Source: Prevotella sp.
GTDB taxonomy: Bacteria > Bacteroidota > Bacteroidia > Bacteroidales > Bacteroidaceae
Assembly: GCA_017455845.1 (NCBI GenBank)
Contig: JAFSYY010000024.1
Coordinates: 1-38,736 of the forward strand
DNA: 38,736 nt
Reading direction: 5' to 3'
The stretch's first letter is position 1, and each line of letters begins with the position of its first letter. The notes under the pieces are model-generated. The model had not been told where the DNA came from, searched no databases, and saw only the letters and a list, made by a program, of their open reading frames with translations. A program made the translations under genes and the position numbers. This document shows positions 14,986 through 23,127 of the stretch, in pieces.

Positions 14986-17132
14986 GTGAAAAAATAAAAA
15001 TATGGAATCATCCGGTGGTGGCTTTGGTGAGCAACCTGGCGGTTGCCTACGTGCTGTTCACGCTCTGCAGGCTGGTGTTCCTGGTGATGAACTGGGGACT
15101 GTATGCCGACACGATGACGTGGAGTCACGGCTTGGACCTCTTTGCTGCCGGACTGATTTTCGACACCTCCGCCATCCTTTATACCAACGCGCTGGTCATC
15201 CTGATGATGCTCTTTCCCCTGCACTGGAAGGAGTGTGCAGGCTACTACAAGGTGGTACGCTGGATCTATGTGGTGTGTAACAGCGTGGCACTGTGGGCAA
15301 ACCTGTGCGACTGTGTCTATTTTCCCTATACCGGCAAGCGCACCACGACAACAGTGTTCTATGAGTTCAGCAATGAGGGCGCTGGCGGCATGGCAAAGAT
15401 TATGGGCGAGCAGTTCCTGGCCAACTGGTACCTGGTGCTGCTGGGCTTTGGGCTGTCGTGGGTGCTGTGGCGGCTGTTTTTACCGAGAGAGAGCAAACAG
15501 GGCAAACAGGGCAGAGAGAGCAAACAGGACGAACAGGCGGGGAAAACCCGCCTGCACGGACACAACGAAGGACACGGACACAACGAAGGACACGGACAAA
15601 ACGAAGGACACGGACACAACGAAGGACACGGACGCAACGAAGGACACGGACAAAACGAAGGACACGGACACATTATACGTTATTATGCAGTGCAGACGGT
15701 GGCGCTGCTGTTGACGATACCACTGTGTGTGGCCGGCATGCGTGGCGGCTTTGCTACTGCCGTGCGCCCCATCACCATCAGCAACGCCAACCAGTTTGTT
15801 GACCGGCCGGCGGAGACTGGCATCGTGCTGAACACACCCTTCAGCATCTACCGTACACTGGGCAATGAACCACTCATCACGCCCGACTACATGAGCGACG
15901 AGGAAGCCGAAGCCCTCTTTTCGCCTATCCATGAGCCTGCCGACTCCGTGGCCTTTACACCAAAGAATGTGGTGGTGTTTATCCTGGAGAGTTTCAGCAA
16001 ACAGCACTTCGGGTATTATAATGGAGGAAAGACGAAGGAGAAAGGAGGAAGGAGTGTGGGCTTCACGCCTTTCCTCGACTCACTGATAGCCAACCATGCC
16101 ATGACGTGGCAATACTCGTATGCCAACGGCCGCAAGAGCATTGAGGGCATGCCGTCAACCCTATCGTCGCTGCCCAACTATGTAGAGCCGCTCTTCCTCA
16201 CACCTGCCTCACTGAACCGCATGTCGGGACTGGCCCGCGAACTGGGTGAGCAGAAGGGCTATACGACGGCTTTCTTCCACGGTGCACAGAACAACTCCAT
16301 GGGTTTCCAAGCCTTTGCGCGTGCCACCGGTTTCCAGCGTTACTATGGCAGGACGGAATACAATGAAGACCCGCGTTTTCATGGCGATGACGACTTCGAC
16401 GGTACGTGGGCCATCTGGGACGAGGAGTTCCTGCAGTTCTTTGCCTTGCAGATGAGTGCCATGCAGCAGCCCTTTATGACGGCCGTGTTCACGGCCTCGT
16501 CGCATACGCCTTTCGACCTGCCCGAACGCTATAAGGACGTGTTCCCCAAAGGCGAGAAAGAGATACAGGAGGCTATTGCCTATACCGACCATGCCCTGCG
16601 TCTGTTTTTCGAGAAAGCCAGCCATGAGCCATGGTATAAAAACACCCTCTTCGTCATCACGGCCGACCATTGCAGCACGCATATCGACCCCTTCTACATG
16701 ACGTCGCTGGGCTATTTCAACGTTCCCATCATCTTCTATGCACCAGGCGACAGCACCTTGCATGGTTATGACATGCAGCGCGTAGTAGAACAGACTGACA
16801 TCATGCCCACGGTGCTGTCGTATCTGCATTACGACAAGCCCTATCTGGCCTTTGGTAAGGATATGCTGCACACGCCAGCAGAAGAGACCCACGCCCTGCA
16901 CTGGGTGCCCGAGAGCAGCGGCTATGAGTTTGTGAAGGGACCGTATGCCCTGGAGTTCGACGGTCAGGAAGTGACGGCGGCCTACTGCTACCGCACCGAC
17001 TCTGTGTTTGCGCATGATGTGTTGCACACCATGCCTGCCGATACGCTGGACATGATGACCCGTCAGATGAAGTCCATCATCCAGCAGTATATGAAACGTA
17101 TGAACAACGACCAGTTGGTGGTGGAGAAATGA
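14979..17132 (+). CDS. LTA-synthase-type phosphotransferase (alkaline phosphatase superfamily)
   Basis: A 717-residue membrane protein with about five transmembrane helices in residues 1-260, then an extracytoplasmic sulfatase-fold domain. Motifs: NVVVFILESFS (metal aspartate/glutamate region, near 328), NGRKSIEGMPS with a Ser at the nucleophile position near 387, and ITADHCS for late metal ligands. This family moves phosphoglycerol or phosphoethanolamine onto envelope glycans or lipid A; the donor is not visible here. The cytoplasmic loop before the last helix contains a short GC palindrome and six 18-bp units giving a His/Gly/Asn/Glu-rich stretch. A heptamer array (16023-16057) sits near the catalytic domain start. 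The last two codons and the stop come from a GAGAAAT array. Confidence 0.85.
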   Translation: MKSEKIKIWNHPVVALVSNLAVAYVLFTLCRLVFLVMNWGLYADTMTWSHGLDLFAAGLIFDTSAILYTNALVILMMLFPLHWKECAGYYKVVRWIYVVCNSVALWANLCDCVYFPYTGKRTTTTVFYEFSNEGAGGMAKIMGEQFLANWYLVLLGFGLSWVLWRLFLPRESKQGKQGRESKQDEQAGKTRLHGHNEGHGHNEGHGQNEGHGHNEGHGRNEGHGQNEGHGHIIRYYAVQTVALLLTIPLCVAGMRGGFATAVRPITISNANQFVDRPAETGIVLNTPFSIYRTLGNEPLITPDYMSDEEAEALFSPIHEPADSVAFTPKNVVVFILESFSKQHFGYYNGGKTKEKGGRSVGFTPFLDSLIANHAMTWQYSYANGRKSIEGMPSTLSSLPNYVEPLFLTPASLNRMSGLARELGEQKGYTTAFFHGAQNNSMGFQAFARATGFQRYYGRTEYNEDPRFHGDDDFDGTWAIWDEEFLQFFALQMSAMQQPFMTAVFTASSHTPFDLPERYKDVFPKGEKEIQEAIAYTDHALRLFFEKASHEPWYKNTLFVITADHCSTHIDPFYMTSLGYFNVPIIFYAPGDSTLHGYDMQRVVEQTDIMPTVLSYLHYDKPYLAFGKDMLHTPAEETHALHWVPESSGYEFVKGPYALEFDGQEVTAAYCYRTDSVFAHDVLHTMPADTLDMMTRQMKSIIQQYMKRMNNDQLVVEK
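15534..15554. repeat. Short GC palindrome in CDS (sulfatase-like copy)
   Basis: CAGGCGGG and CCCGCCTG around an A-rich centre, followed by CAC. It is the only copy in sense orientation relative to its gene and abuts the 18-bp array. Confidence 0.7.
15555..15662. repeat. 18-bp tandem array in CDS, 6 units
   Basis: Six exact-length 18-bp units (CACGGACACAACGAAGGA type) plus a half unit to 15671. They encode repeated G-H-x-N-E-G-H residues in a predicted cytoplasmic loop. Unit number can change without breaking the frame. Confidence 0.9.
16023..16057. repeat. In-frame purine heptamers
   Basis: Five 7-mers: GGAGGAA, AGACGAA, GGAGAAA, GGAGGAA, GGAGTGT. They encode the G-G-K-T-K-E-K-G-G stretch between the metal-binding ESFS block and the catalytic region. 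Confidence 0.6.
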
Positions 17133-17151
17133 GAAATGAGAAATGAGAAAT
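17124..17151. repeat. Heptamer array over the stop of the LTA-synthase-like gene
   Basis: Four GAGAAAT units. The stop TGA at 17130-17132 lies at the first unit junction. Further TGA/TAA triplets at 17137, 17144 and 17151 cover all three frames. Confidence 0.9.
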
Positions 17152-17156
17152 AAAAG

Positions 17157-19061
17157 ATGAAAGAATTTATGTATGTACTGAGGCGCTTTGTGCCTCCCTA
17201 TAAGAAATACCTGGCCCTGTCGGTGTTGTTCAACATCCTCTCGGCCGTGCTCAACATCTTCTCGTTTGCCGCGCTGATACCTATCCTGCAGATTCTGTTC
17301 CAGACAGGCGAGGCAGAGCAGGCCACCAGTGTGATGGCATGGGACTGGAGCAACGTGCAGGGCGTGCTGATGAACAACCTGAACTACTATGTCAACGGAC
17401 TGATTGCCGACTACGGCCCTACTACCACCCTGCTGCTGATAGGGCTGTTTCTGACCGTTACCACCATGCTGAAGACAGGTTCTTATTTCCTGACATCGGC
17501 CTGTATCGTGCCCATCCGAACGGGTGTGGTGCGCGACATCCGCAACCAGTTGTACCAGAAAATCACAGCACTACCACTGGGTTTCTTCTCCGAAGAGCGC
17601 AAAGGCGACATCATTGCCCGCATGAGCGGCGATGTGCAGGAGGTGGAAAACTCCATCATGTCGTCTATCGAGATGCTGTTCAAAAATCCCATCCTCATCA
17701 TCGCCTATTTCTCCACCATGCTGTTCGTGTCGTGGCAACTCACCCTGTTTACCCTGATCATCGTGCCTATCATGGGCTGGATCATGGGATTGGTAGGACG
17801 TAAGTTGAAGCAGGCATCGGCCAAGGCGCAGAGCCTATGGAGTGACACGATGAGCCAGGTGGAGGAGACACTGGGCGGCCTGCGCATCATCAAGGCCTTC
17901 TGTGCCGAGGAGAAGATGAACCGGCGTTTCGACCAGATCAACTCTTCCTATCGCACACATCTGATGAAAGTGAATATCCGTCAGTCGTCGGCCCATCCCA
18001 TGAGTGAGTTTCTGGGCACGGTGATGATTGTCATCGTGCTTTGGTTCGGTGGCATGCTGGTGCTCAATAACCAGGCTATCACGGGTCCGACGTTCATCTA
18101 CTACATGGTGATCCTCTACTCCATCATCAACCCGCTGAAGGAATTCTCGAAAGCCAGTTACAACATCCCCAAGGGTCTGGCCTCGATGGAGCGTATCGAC
18201 AAGATCCTCCTGGCCGAGAACACCATCAAGGAGGTGCCCAACCCCAAGCATATCGCCTCGTTTGAGCACCAGATAGAGTTCCGCCATGTGTGGTTCGGGT
18301 ATAGAGAAGCCCCCCTTTCGTCCCCCGAGGGGAACACGACAGTCACTAAAGAAGCCCCCTCGGGAGCCGTAGGGGGGGCTGTCAACTGGGTGTTGAAGGA
18401 CATCAAACTGGTGATTCCCAAGGGAAAGACCATCGCACTGGTAGGACAGAGTGGCGGCGGCATGTCCACGCTGGTGGACCTGATACCCCGTTATTACGAT
18501 GTGCAGAAAGGTGAGGTGCTTATCGATGGCATCAACGTGAAGGATCTGGGCATCCACGACCTGCGACAGTTGATAGGCAACGTCAACCAGGAGGCCATCC
18601 TGTTTAACGACACCTTCAGGAACAACATCGCCTTCGGCGTGGAGAGTGCTACCCAGAAGCAGGTAGAGGAAGCCGCCCGCATTGCCAATGCCTACGACTT
18701 CATCATGCAGTCGGAACATCAGTTTGAGACAAATATCGGTGACCGTGGCGGACGACTGTCGGGCGGCCAGCGCCAGCGCGTCAGCATTGCCCGTGCCATC
18801 CTGAAGAACCCGCCCATCCTGATTCTCGACGAGGCCACCTCGGCACTCGACACCGAGAGCGAGCGACTGGTGCAGGATGCCCTGGAGCGCCTGATGAAGA
18901 CGCGCACCACCGTGGCCATTGCCCACCGCCTTTCGACCATCAAGAATGCTGACGAGATATGCGTATTGCACGAAGGACAGATAGTGGAACGAGGCACTCA
19001 CGACGAACTGCTGGGCATCAATGGCTATTACAAGAAACTGAACGACATGCAAAGCCTTTAG
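17157..19061 (+). CDS. MsbA-like ABC exporter half-transporter, Walker A lysine replaced
   Basis: A 634-residue fused permease-ATPase. Six transmembrane helices occupy about residues 1-330 and the nucleotide-binding domain runs from about 370. The signature LSGGQRQR, Walker B ILILDEATSALD, Q-loop NVNQE and H-loop AIAHRLST are intact. Walker A reads GQSGGGMST: Met436 (ATG at 18462-18464) stands where the invariant lysine is expected. A palindromic element at 18308-18380 adds about 24 residues between the A-loop tyrosine (WFGY) and Walker A. Members such as MsbA flip lipid A or other lipid-linked glycans. It lies between two LTA-synthase-like genes. If the residue is genuine, ATP hydrolysis should be strongly reduced. 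Confidence 0.9.
   Translation: MKEFMYVLRRFVPPYKKYLALSVLFNILSAVLNIFSFAALIPILQILFQTGEAEQATSVMAWDWSNVQGVLMNNLNYYVNGLIADYGPTTTLLLIGLFLTVTTMLKTGSYFLTSACIVPIRTGVVRDIRNQLYQKITALPLGFFSEERKGDIIARMSGDVQEVENSIMSSIEMLFKNPILIIAYFSTMLFVSWQLTLFTLIIVPIMGWIMGLVGRKLKQASAKAQSLWSDTMSQVEETLGGLRIIKAFCAEEKMNRRFDQINSSYRTHLMKVNIRQSSAHPMSEFLGTVMIVIVLWFGGMLVLNNQAITGPTFIYYMVILYSIINPLKEFSKASYNIPKGLASMERIDKILLAENTIKEVPNPKHIASFEHQIEFRHVWFGYREAPLSSPEGNTTVTKEAPSGAVGGAVNWVLKDIKLVIPKGKTIALVGQSGGGMSTLVDLIPRYYDVQKGEVLIDGINVKDLGIHDLRQLIGNVNQEAILFNDTFRNNIAFGVESATQKQVEEAARIANAYDFIMQSEHQFETNIGDRGGRLSGGQRQRVSIARAILKNPPILILDEATSALDTESERLVQDALERLMKTRTTVAIAHRLSTIKNADEICVLHEGQIVERGTHDELLGINGYYKKLNDMQSL
18308..18380. repeat. Palindromic element inside the ABC exporter gene
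   Basis: Imperfect inverted repeat with arms of about 25 bp (18308-18332 and 18355-18380; AGCCCCCC and CGAGGGG motifs). It adds a Ser/Pro/Gly/Ala-rich segment to the nucleotide-binding domain without a frameshift. Confidence 0.8.
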
Positions 19062-19063
19062 AA

Positions 19064-19126
19064 GTGAAGAGTGAAGAGTGAAGAGGGAAGAGTGAAGGGT
19101 GAAGAGTGAAGGGTGAAGAGTGAAGA
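19064..19126. repeat. Heptamer array after the ABC exporter, 9 units
   Basis: Nine units in perfect register, six GTGAAGA, two GTGAAGG and one GGGAAGA, starting 3 bp after the stop TAG at 19059-19061. TGA occurs in all three frames. Confidence 0.92.
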
Positions 19127-19144
19127 ATTTGCTACCGCTGCAGA

Positions 19145-20935
19145 GTGAAAGGACGATTATTATATCTGATTAGGTTTTACCTGCTGACAGTGCTGGTGTT
19201 CATGGCCGCCAAATGGGCGTTCATGCTCTGCAACCATGCAGAGGGGACGTTTGACTTGGGCGACATGTTCGCCGTGCTATGGCATGGACTCACGCTCGAC
19301 CTGTCAACAGCCCTCTATGTCCTCATCCTGCCATTCCTGGTTACTATGGCAAGCATCTGGGTGACACTGCCCAGATGGCTGATGAAGCCCTACTATGCCG
19401 TGATAGCCCTGGCCTTTGCCCTGGCCTTTGTTGTCGATACCAGCATGTATCCCTTCTGGCATTTCAAACTGAATGGCTCGTGGCTGCAGTATCTGGAGTC
19501 GCCGACAGAGGCGATGGCCAGCGTCACGACAGGCTATCTGATAGTGCGGACACTCATCGTCATCGTTACTGCCCTGCTGCTCTTCCTGGCCTATAACAGG
19601 ATAGCCGGCATGCCCGCTTTTTCACGTGGCAACTGGAAGGAACAAATGCTCTATATCGTTATGATACCCCTGATGGTGATTGGCATCCGCGGCGGGTTAA
19701 GACAGTCAACAACGAATATCGGTCAGGTGTACTTTTCGCAGAATCAGTTCCTGAACCATTCGGCTGTAAATCCGTTGTTCAGTTTCCTGGCCTCTTTGAC
19801 GTTATCCTTGGACGATCTCACCCAGTATCAGTTCTACGACATGGAGGAGTGCGAGGCAATGACACAAGGAGTATATACCACAGAAAGCCTGCATGGTGAC
19901 ACCCTGCTTACTACCGAGAATCCTAATATCCTGATCATCCTTCTGGAGAGCGCAGGAGAGCAGTTCGCCGCCTCGATGCCTCATCTGCAGGAAATGAAGA
20001 AAGAGGGCATCTGTTTCAGCCGATGCTATGCCAACTCATGGCGTACCGACCGTGGCACACTCTGTACGCTGAGCGGCTACCCGTCGTTTCCAACCATCTC
20101 GGTGATGAAGATTCCGGAGAAGAGCCGCACCATGCCAAGTATTGCTTTGACCCTGAAACAGCGGGGCTATAAAAGCAGTTATCTGTATGGAGGCGACATC
20201 AACTTCACCAACATGCGGTCGTATCTCATCGCTACCGGCTGGGAACAGATCAAGAGCATGGAGGATTATACGCTGAAGGAGCAGCACACCAATGAGTGGG
20301 GCGTGCGTGATGACATCACCTTTGCCACTGTCTATCAAGACATCACGGAGGCCGATGCAGAAAAGCATTATCTTTGGGGCTATAGCACACTCTCCAGCCA
20401 CGAGCCATGGGACGTTCCAACCAAGAAACTGGACGACGAGGTGGAGAATGCCTTCTGCTATTTGGACGACTGCCTGTACGACTTTGTCAGCCGGCTGAAA
20501 CAGACACCGCAATGGGACAACCTGCTCATTGTGATGCTGGCCGACCATGGCATCATTCATGGAGACATTGACCAGACGACACCCTTGCAGAAAAACCATA
20601 TCCCCATGCTATGGCTGGGTGGTGCCATCCGCCAGCCACGCACCATCAATGTGCTCTGCAACCAGAGCGACCTGCCCGCCACGCTGCTGGGCCAGTTGCA
20701 CCTTGCCCACGACGAGTTTACCTTCAGTCGCGACGTGCTCTCGGCAACCTATACCGCTCCTACCGTTGTACATAATTATAATAATGTACAGTGGATATGC
20801 GACTCCACCGGCCATGTGCTCTATGATTTCGACCTGCAGCGGCTTATCATCAATGAGAGCCGCGATGCAGAACGCTTGGAGCGTCTTGACAAGGCAATGA
20901 TACAGTTGACAGCAGAAGACTTGATGGAGAGGTGA
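19145..20935 (+). CDS. Second LTA-synthase-type phosphotransferase
   Basis: A 596-residue member of the same superfamily as the gene at 14979 but clearly diverged from it. About five N-terminal helices (residues 10-190) precede the extracytoplasmic catalytic domain. Motifs: NILIILLESAGEQ (metal site), SWRTDRGTLCTLSGYP with a Thr nucleophile candidate near 302, and MLADHGI. I use GTG at 19145 because it gives the first transmembrane helix directly; the only upstream in-frame alternative is the unusual ATT before a stop. It probably transfers phosphoglycerol or phosphoethanolamine to a cell-surface glycolipid. The C-terminal E-R-stop is formed by a GAGAGGT heptamer. Confidence 0.85.
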   Translation: MKGRLLYLIRFYLLTVLVFMAAKWAFMLCNHAEGTFDLGDMFAVLWHGLTLDLSTALYVLILPFLVTMASIWVTLPRWLMKPYYAVIALAFALAFVVDTSMYPFWHFKLNGSWLQYLESPTEAMASVTTGYLIVRTLIVIVTALLLFLAYNRIAGMPAFSRGNWKEQMLYIVMIPLMVIGIRGGLRQSTTNIGQVYFSQNQFLNHSAVNPLFSFLASLTLSLDDLTQYQFYDMEECEAMTQGVYTTESLHGDTLLTTENPNILIILLESAGEQFAASMPHLQEMKKEGICFSRCYANSWRTDRGTLCTLSGYPSFPTISVMKIPEKSRTMPSIALTLKQRGYKSSYLYGGDINFTNMRSYLIATGWEQIKSMEDYTLKEQHTNEWGVRDDITFATVYQDITEADAEKHYLWGYSTLSSHEPWDVPTKKLDDEVENAFCYLDDCLYDFVSRLKQTPQWDNLLIVMLADHGIIHGDIDQTTPLQKNHIPMLWLGGAIRQPRTINVLCNQSDLPATLLGQLHLAHDEFTFSRDVLSATYTAPTVVHNYNNVQWICDSTGHVLYDFDLQRLIINESRDAERLERLDKAMIQLTAEDLMER

Positions 20936-20968
20936 GAAGGGAGAAAGGAGAAGTGAGAAGGGAGAAGT
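20927..20968. repeat. Heptamer array over the stop of the second LTA-synthase-like gene
   Basis: Six units: GAGAGGT, GAGAAGG, GAGAAAG, GAGAAGT, GAGAAGG, GAGAAGT. The stop TGA spans the first junction. Only two frames receive stops shortly after, unlike most other arrays here. Confidence 0.88.
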
Positions 20969-20985
20969 TTAGGAAGATAATTAAG

Positions 20986-21035
20986 AATTGATATAAATGG
21001 GTGTAAATTGATGTGAATTGATATGAATTGATATG
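20986..21035. repeat. 10-bp array ending at a start codon
   Basis: Five decamers, the last three AATTGATGTG, AATTGATATG and AATTGATATG. The final ATG (21033-21035) is the start codon of the acyltransferase. Confidence 0.75.
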
Positions 21036-21974
21036 AAGAAGATAACATACAGATTGGTTTATGGCATAGCCTACGGCATCTCGCTCCTACCCTTTGGAGT
21101 GCTCTACCTCCTGTCCGATTTCTTGTTTCTGATTGTCTACTATATAGTGGGATACAGGCGAAAGGTGGTTGTGAAAAACCTGAAGGCATCATTTCCAGAG
21201 AAGTCGGAACAGGAACAGAAGGCTATTGAACGGCAGTTCTATCACTGGTTCTGCGACTATATCGTGGAGACCATCAAACTGCTGAGTATCTCTAACGACA
21301 AACTGCTCCGGCACATCGAGTTCCGGGGCGTGGAGGAAATTGAGAAAGCATTTGCCCGCGGGCAGAACTGCTCGGCCCTCCTGGGGCATTACTGCAACTG
21401 GGAATGGCTGTCAGCCACCGGACTGGCCTTTAAGCGCTACCCACAGGCCGTCATGGGACTTATATATCACCCACTTTATAGCGAGGTCTTCGATCAGTTG
21501 TTCGTCAAGTTGCGCTCCACCCATGGCGGCGTTTGCGTGCCAAAGAAAGACATCCTGCGCTATCTGGTGACCTATAAGCGTGAGGACCGCCGCACGCTGT
21601 TCGGCTATATCTCCGACCAGGCCCCCTGGTGGACGAATATCCACCTGTGGCTGGACTTCATGAACCAAGAGACACCCGTCTTCACCGGTGGTGAGCGCAT
21701 CATGCGGAAGATGAACGAAACCGTGTTCTACCTTGACATGGAGCGCCCTTGCAGGGGGAAATACATCTGTACCTTCCGGCTGATGGCTCCCGAGGCTGCG
21801 AAGACCGAGGAGTACGACCTCACCAAGCAGTTCTTCAAGATGTTAGAACAGTCTATCCGCCGTCAACCGCCGTTCTACCTGTGGACTCACGACCGCTGGA
21901 AGCGCACGCATGCCGAGTTCGACAAGCGTTATGAGGTCATCGATGGGAGAATCTATGAAAGAAAAGACAAATAG
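21033..21974 (+). CDS. Lipid A-type lauroyl/myristoyl acyltransferase family protein
   Basis: A 313-residue member of the LpxL/HtrB family with an N-terminal membrane segment (residues 10-40) and the H-x4-E catalytic motif as GHYCNWEW near residue 112. A second conserved block reads YISDQAP. These inner-membrane enzymes add a secondary acyl chain to lipid A, or to aminolipids in some Bacteroidetes. It sits right after the exporter and phosphotransferases, which supports a lipid A role. Confidence is high for the family and moderate for the exact acceptor. Confidence 0.88.
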   Translation: MKKITYRLVYGIAYGISLLPFGVLYLLSDFLFLIVYYIVGYRRKVVVKNLKASFPEKSEQEQKAIERQFYHWFCDYIVETIKLLSISNDKLLRHIEFRGVEEIEKAFARGQNCSALLGHYCNWEWLSATGLAFKRYPQAVMGLIYHPLYSEVFDQLFVKLRSTHGGVCVPKKDILRYLVTYKREDRRTLFGYISDQAPWWTNIHLWLDFMNQETPVFTGGERIMRKMNETVFYLDMERPCRGKYICTFRLMAPEAAKTEEYDLTKQFFKMLEQSIRRQPPFYLWTHDRWKRTHAEFDKRYEVIDGRIYERKDK

Positions 21975-22011
21975 TCAATCCTATTGTTTTAATGCCAACA
22001 GTGAAGCAGTG

Positions 22012-23124
22012 ATGATACAATTCCTGGATCTGAAAAAGGTTACACAACTAAACGAGCATGAGATACACGAGGCTGTGACACGCGTGGTTCAGTCTGGCTG
22101 GTATCTCCAGGGACTTGAGAACCAACGTTTTGAAGCCGACTATGCCGCCTTTATAGGCAGCAAGTATTGCGTGGGATGCGGCAACGGACTCGATGCCTTG
22201 ATATGGATATACAGGGCATACATCGAACTGGGCGTGATGCAGCCCGGCGACGAGGTTATCGTGCCGGCCAACACCTATATAGCCTCTATCCTGGCCCTGA
22301 CGGAAAACGGGCTGGTGCCTGTATTGGCAGAGCCACACTATGACACGCTGGAACTGGACGACTCCCGCATAGAGCCGCTTATCACACCCAAGACGCGCTC
22401 TATCCTGTTGGTGCACCTCTACGGCCGCTGCGCCTATACGGAAGAGATAGAGCGTTTGTGCCGGAAATATCACCTGAAACTGGTTGAGGACAACGCACAG
22501 GCTCATGGCTGCCGCTATACCGACGGTCGCAGGACGGGCTCACTGGGCGATGCTGCCGGACATAGTTTCTATCCAGGTAAGAATCTGGGGGCACTGGGCG
22601 ACGGCGGTGCAGTGACTTGCAACGACCCGCAACTGGCCGACAGCGTGCGTGCCCTAGCCAACTATGGCAGTCAGCGCAAGTATGTCTTTAAGTACACGGG
22701 CCGTAACAGTCGTTTGGACGAGATACAGGCCGCTGTGCTCAACGTGAAACTGAAACACCTTGATGAATATAACCGTACACGTCAGGCTATTGCAAAGACC
22801 TACTATGAAGGCATCAACAATCCGCTGATCACACTGCCTGCACGCCTGGACGATCATCAGAACGTGTATCATCTCTTCCCCGTGTTTTGCGAGCGGAGGG
22901 ATGCCTTTCAGGAATATCTGAAGCAGAACGGCATTCAGACGCTCATTCATTATCCCATTCCCCCTCACAAACAGGAGTGCTATCGGCAGTGGAACCATCT
23001 GTCGCTTCCCATCACGGAAAAGATACACAAAGAGGAACTAAGCCTGCCCATAGGACCGGCCATGACGCAGGACGAGGCCCGCGAGGTGGTGAGAGTGGTC
23101 AACGCTTTTGCGGTTGGCGGGTAA
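22012..23124 (+). CDS. DegT/DnrJ/EryC1-family sugar aminotransferase
   Basis: I start at 22012 (MIQFLDLKKVTQ), giving 370 residues as usual for FdtB/QdtB-type proteins; an ATG at 21955 would overlap the previous gene by 20 bp. PLP-binding features: CGNGLDALIW, EDNAQAHG with the ring-stacking aspartate, and the Schiff-base lysine in SFYPGKNLGALGDGG. Such enzymes make 3-amino- or 4-amino-dideoxy sugars for surface glycans. The companion nucleotide-sugar isomerase and dehydratase genes are not in the window, so the sugar cannot be named. Confidence 0.88.
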   Translation: MIQFLDLKKVTQLNEHEIHEAVTRVVQSGWYLQGLENQRFEADYAAFIGSKYCVGCGNGLDALIWIYRAYIELGVMQPGDEVIVPANTYIASILALTENGLVPVLAEPHYDTLELDDSRIEPLITPKTRSILLVHLYGRCAYTEEIERLCRKYHLKLVEDNAQAHGCRYTDGRRTGSLGDAAGHSFYPGKNLGALGDGGAVTCNDPQLADSVRALANYGSQRKYVFKYTGRNSRLDEIQAAVLNVKLKHLDEYNRTRQAIAKTYYEGINNPLITLPARLDDHQNVYHLFPVFCERRDAFQEYLKQNGIQTLIHYPIPPHKQECYRQWNHLSLPITEKIHKEELSLPIGPAMTQDEAREVVRVVNAFAVGG

Positions 23125-23127
23125 CCG

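Noticed and set aside
15359-15673. Antisense Cys/Pro/Ser repeat protein
   Set aside because: It exists only because an 18-bp array has no stops on the opposite strand.
21910-22011. N-terminal extension of the sugar aminotransferase
   Set aside because: It overlaps the acyltransferase gene and adds sequence not expected for the family; MIQFLDLKK is the usual beginning.
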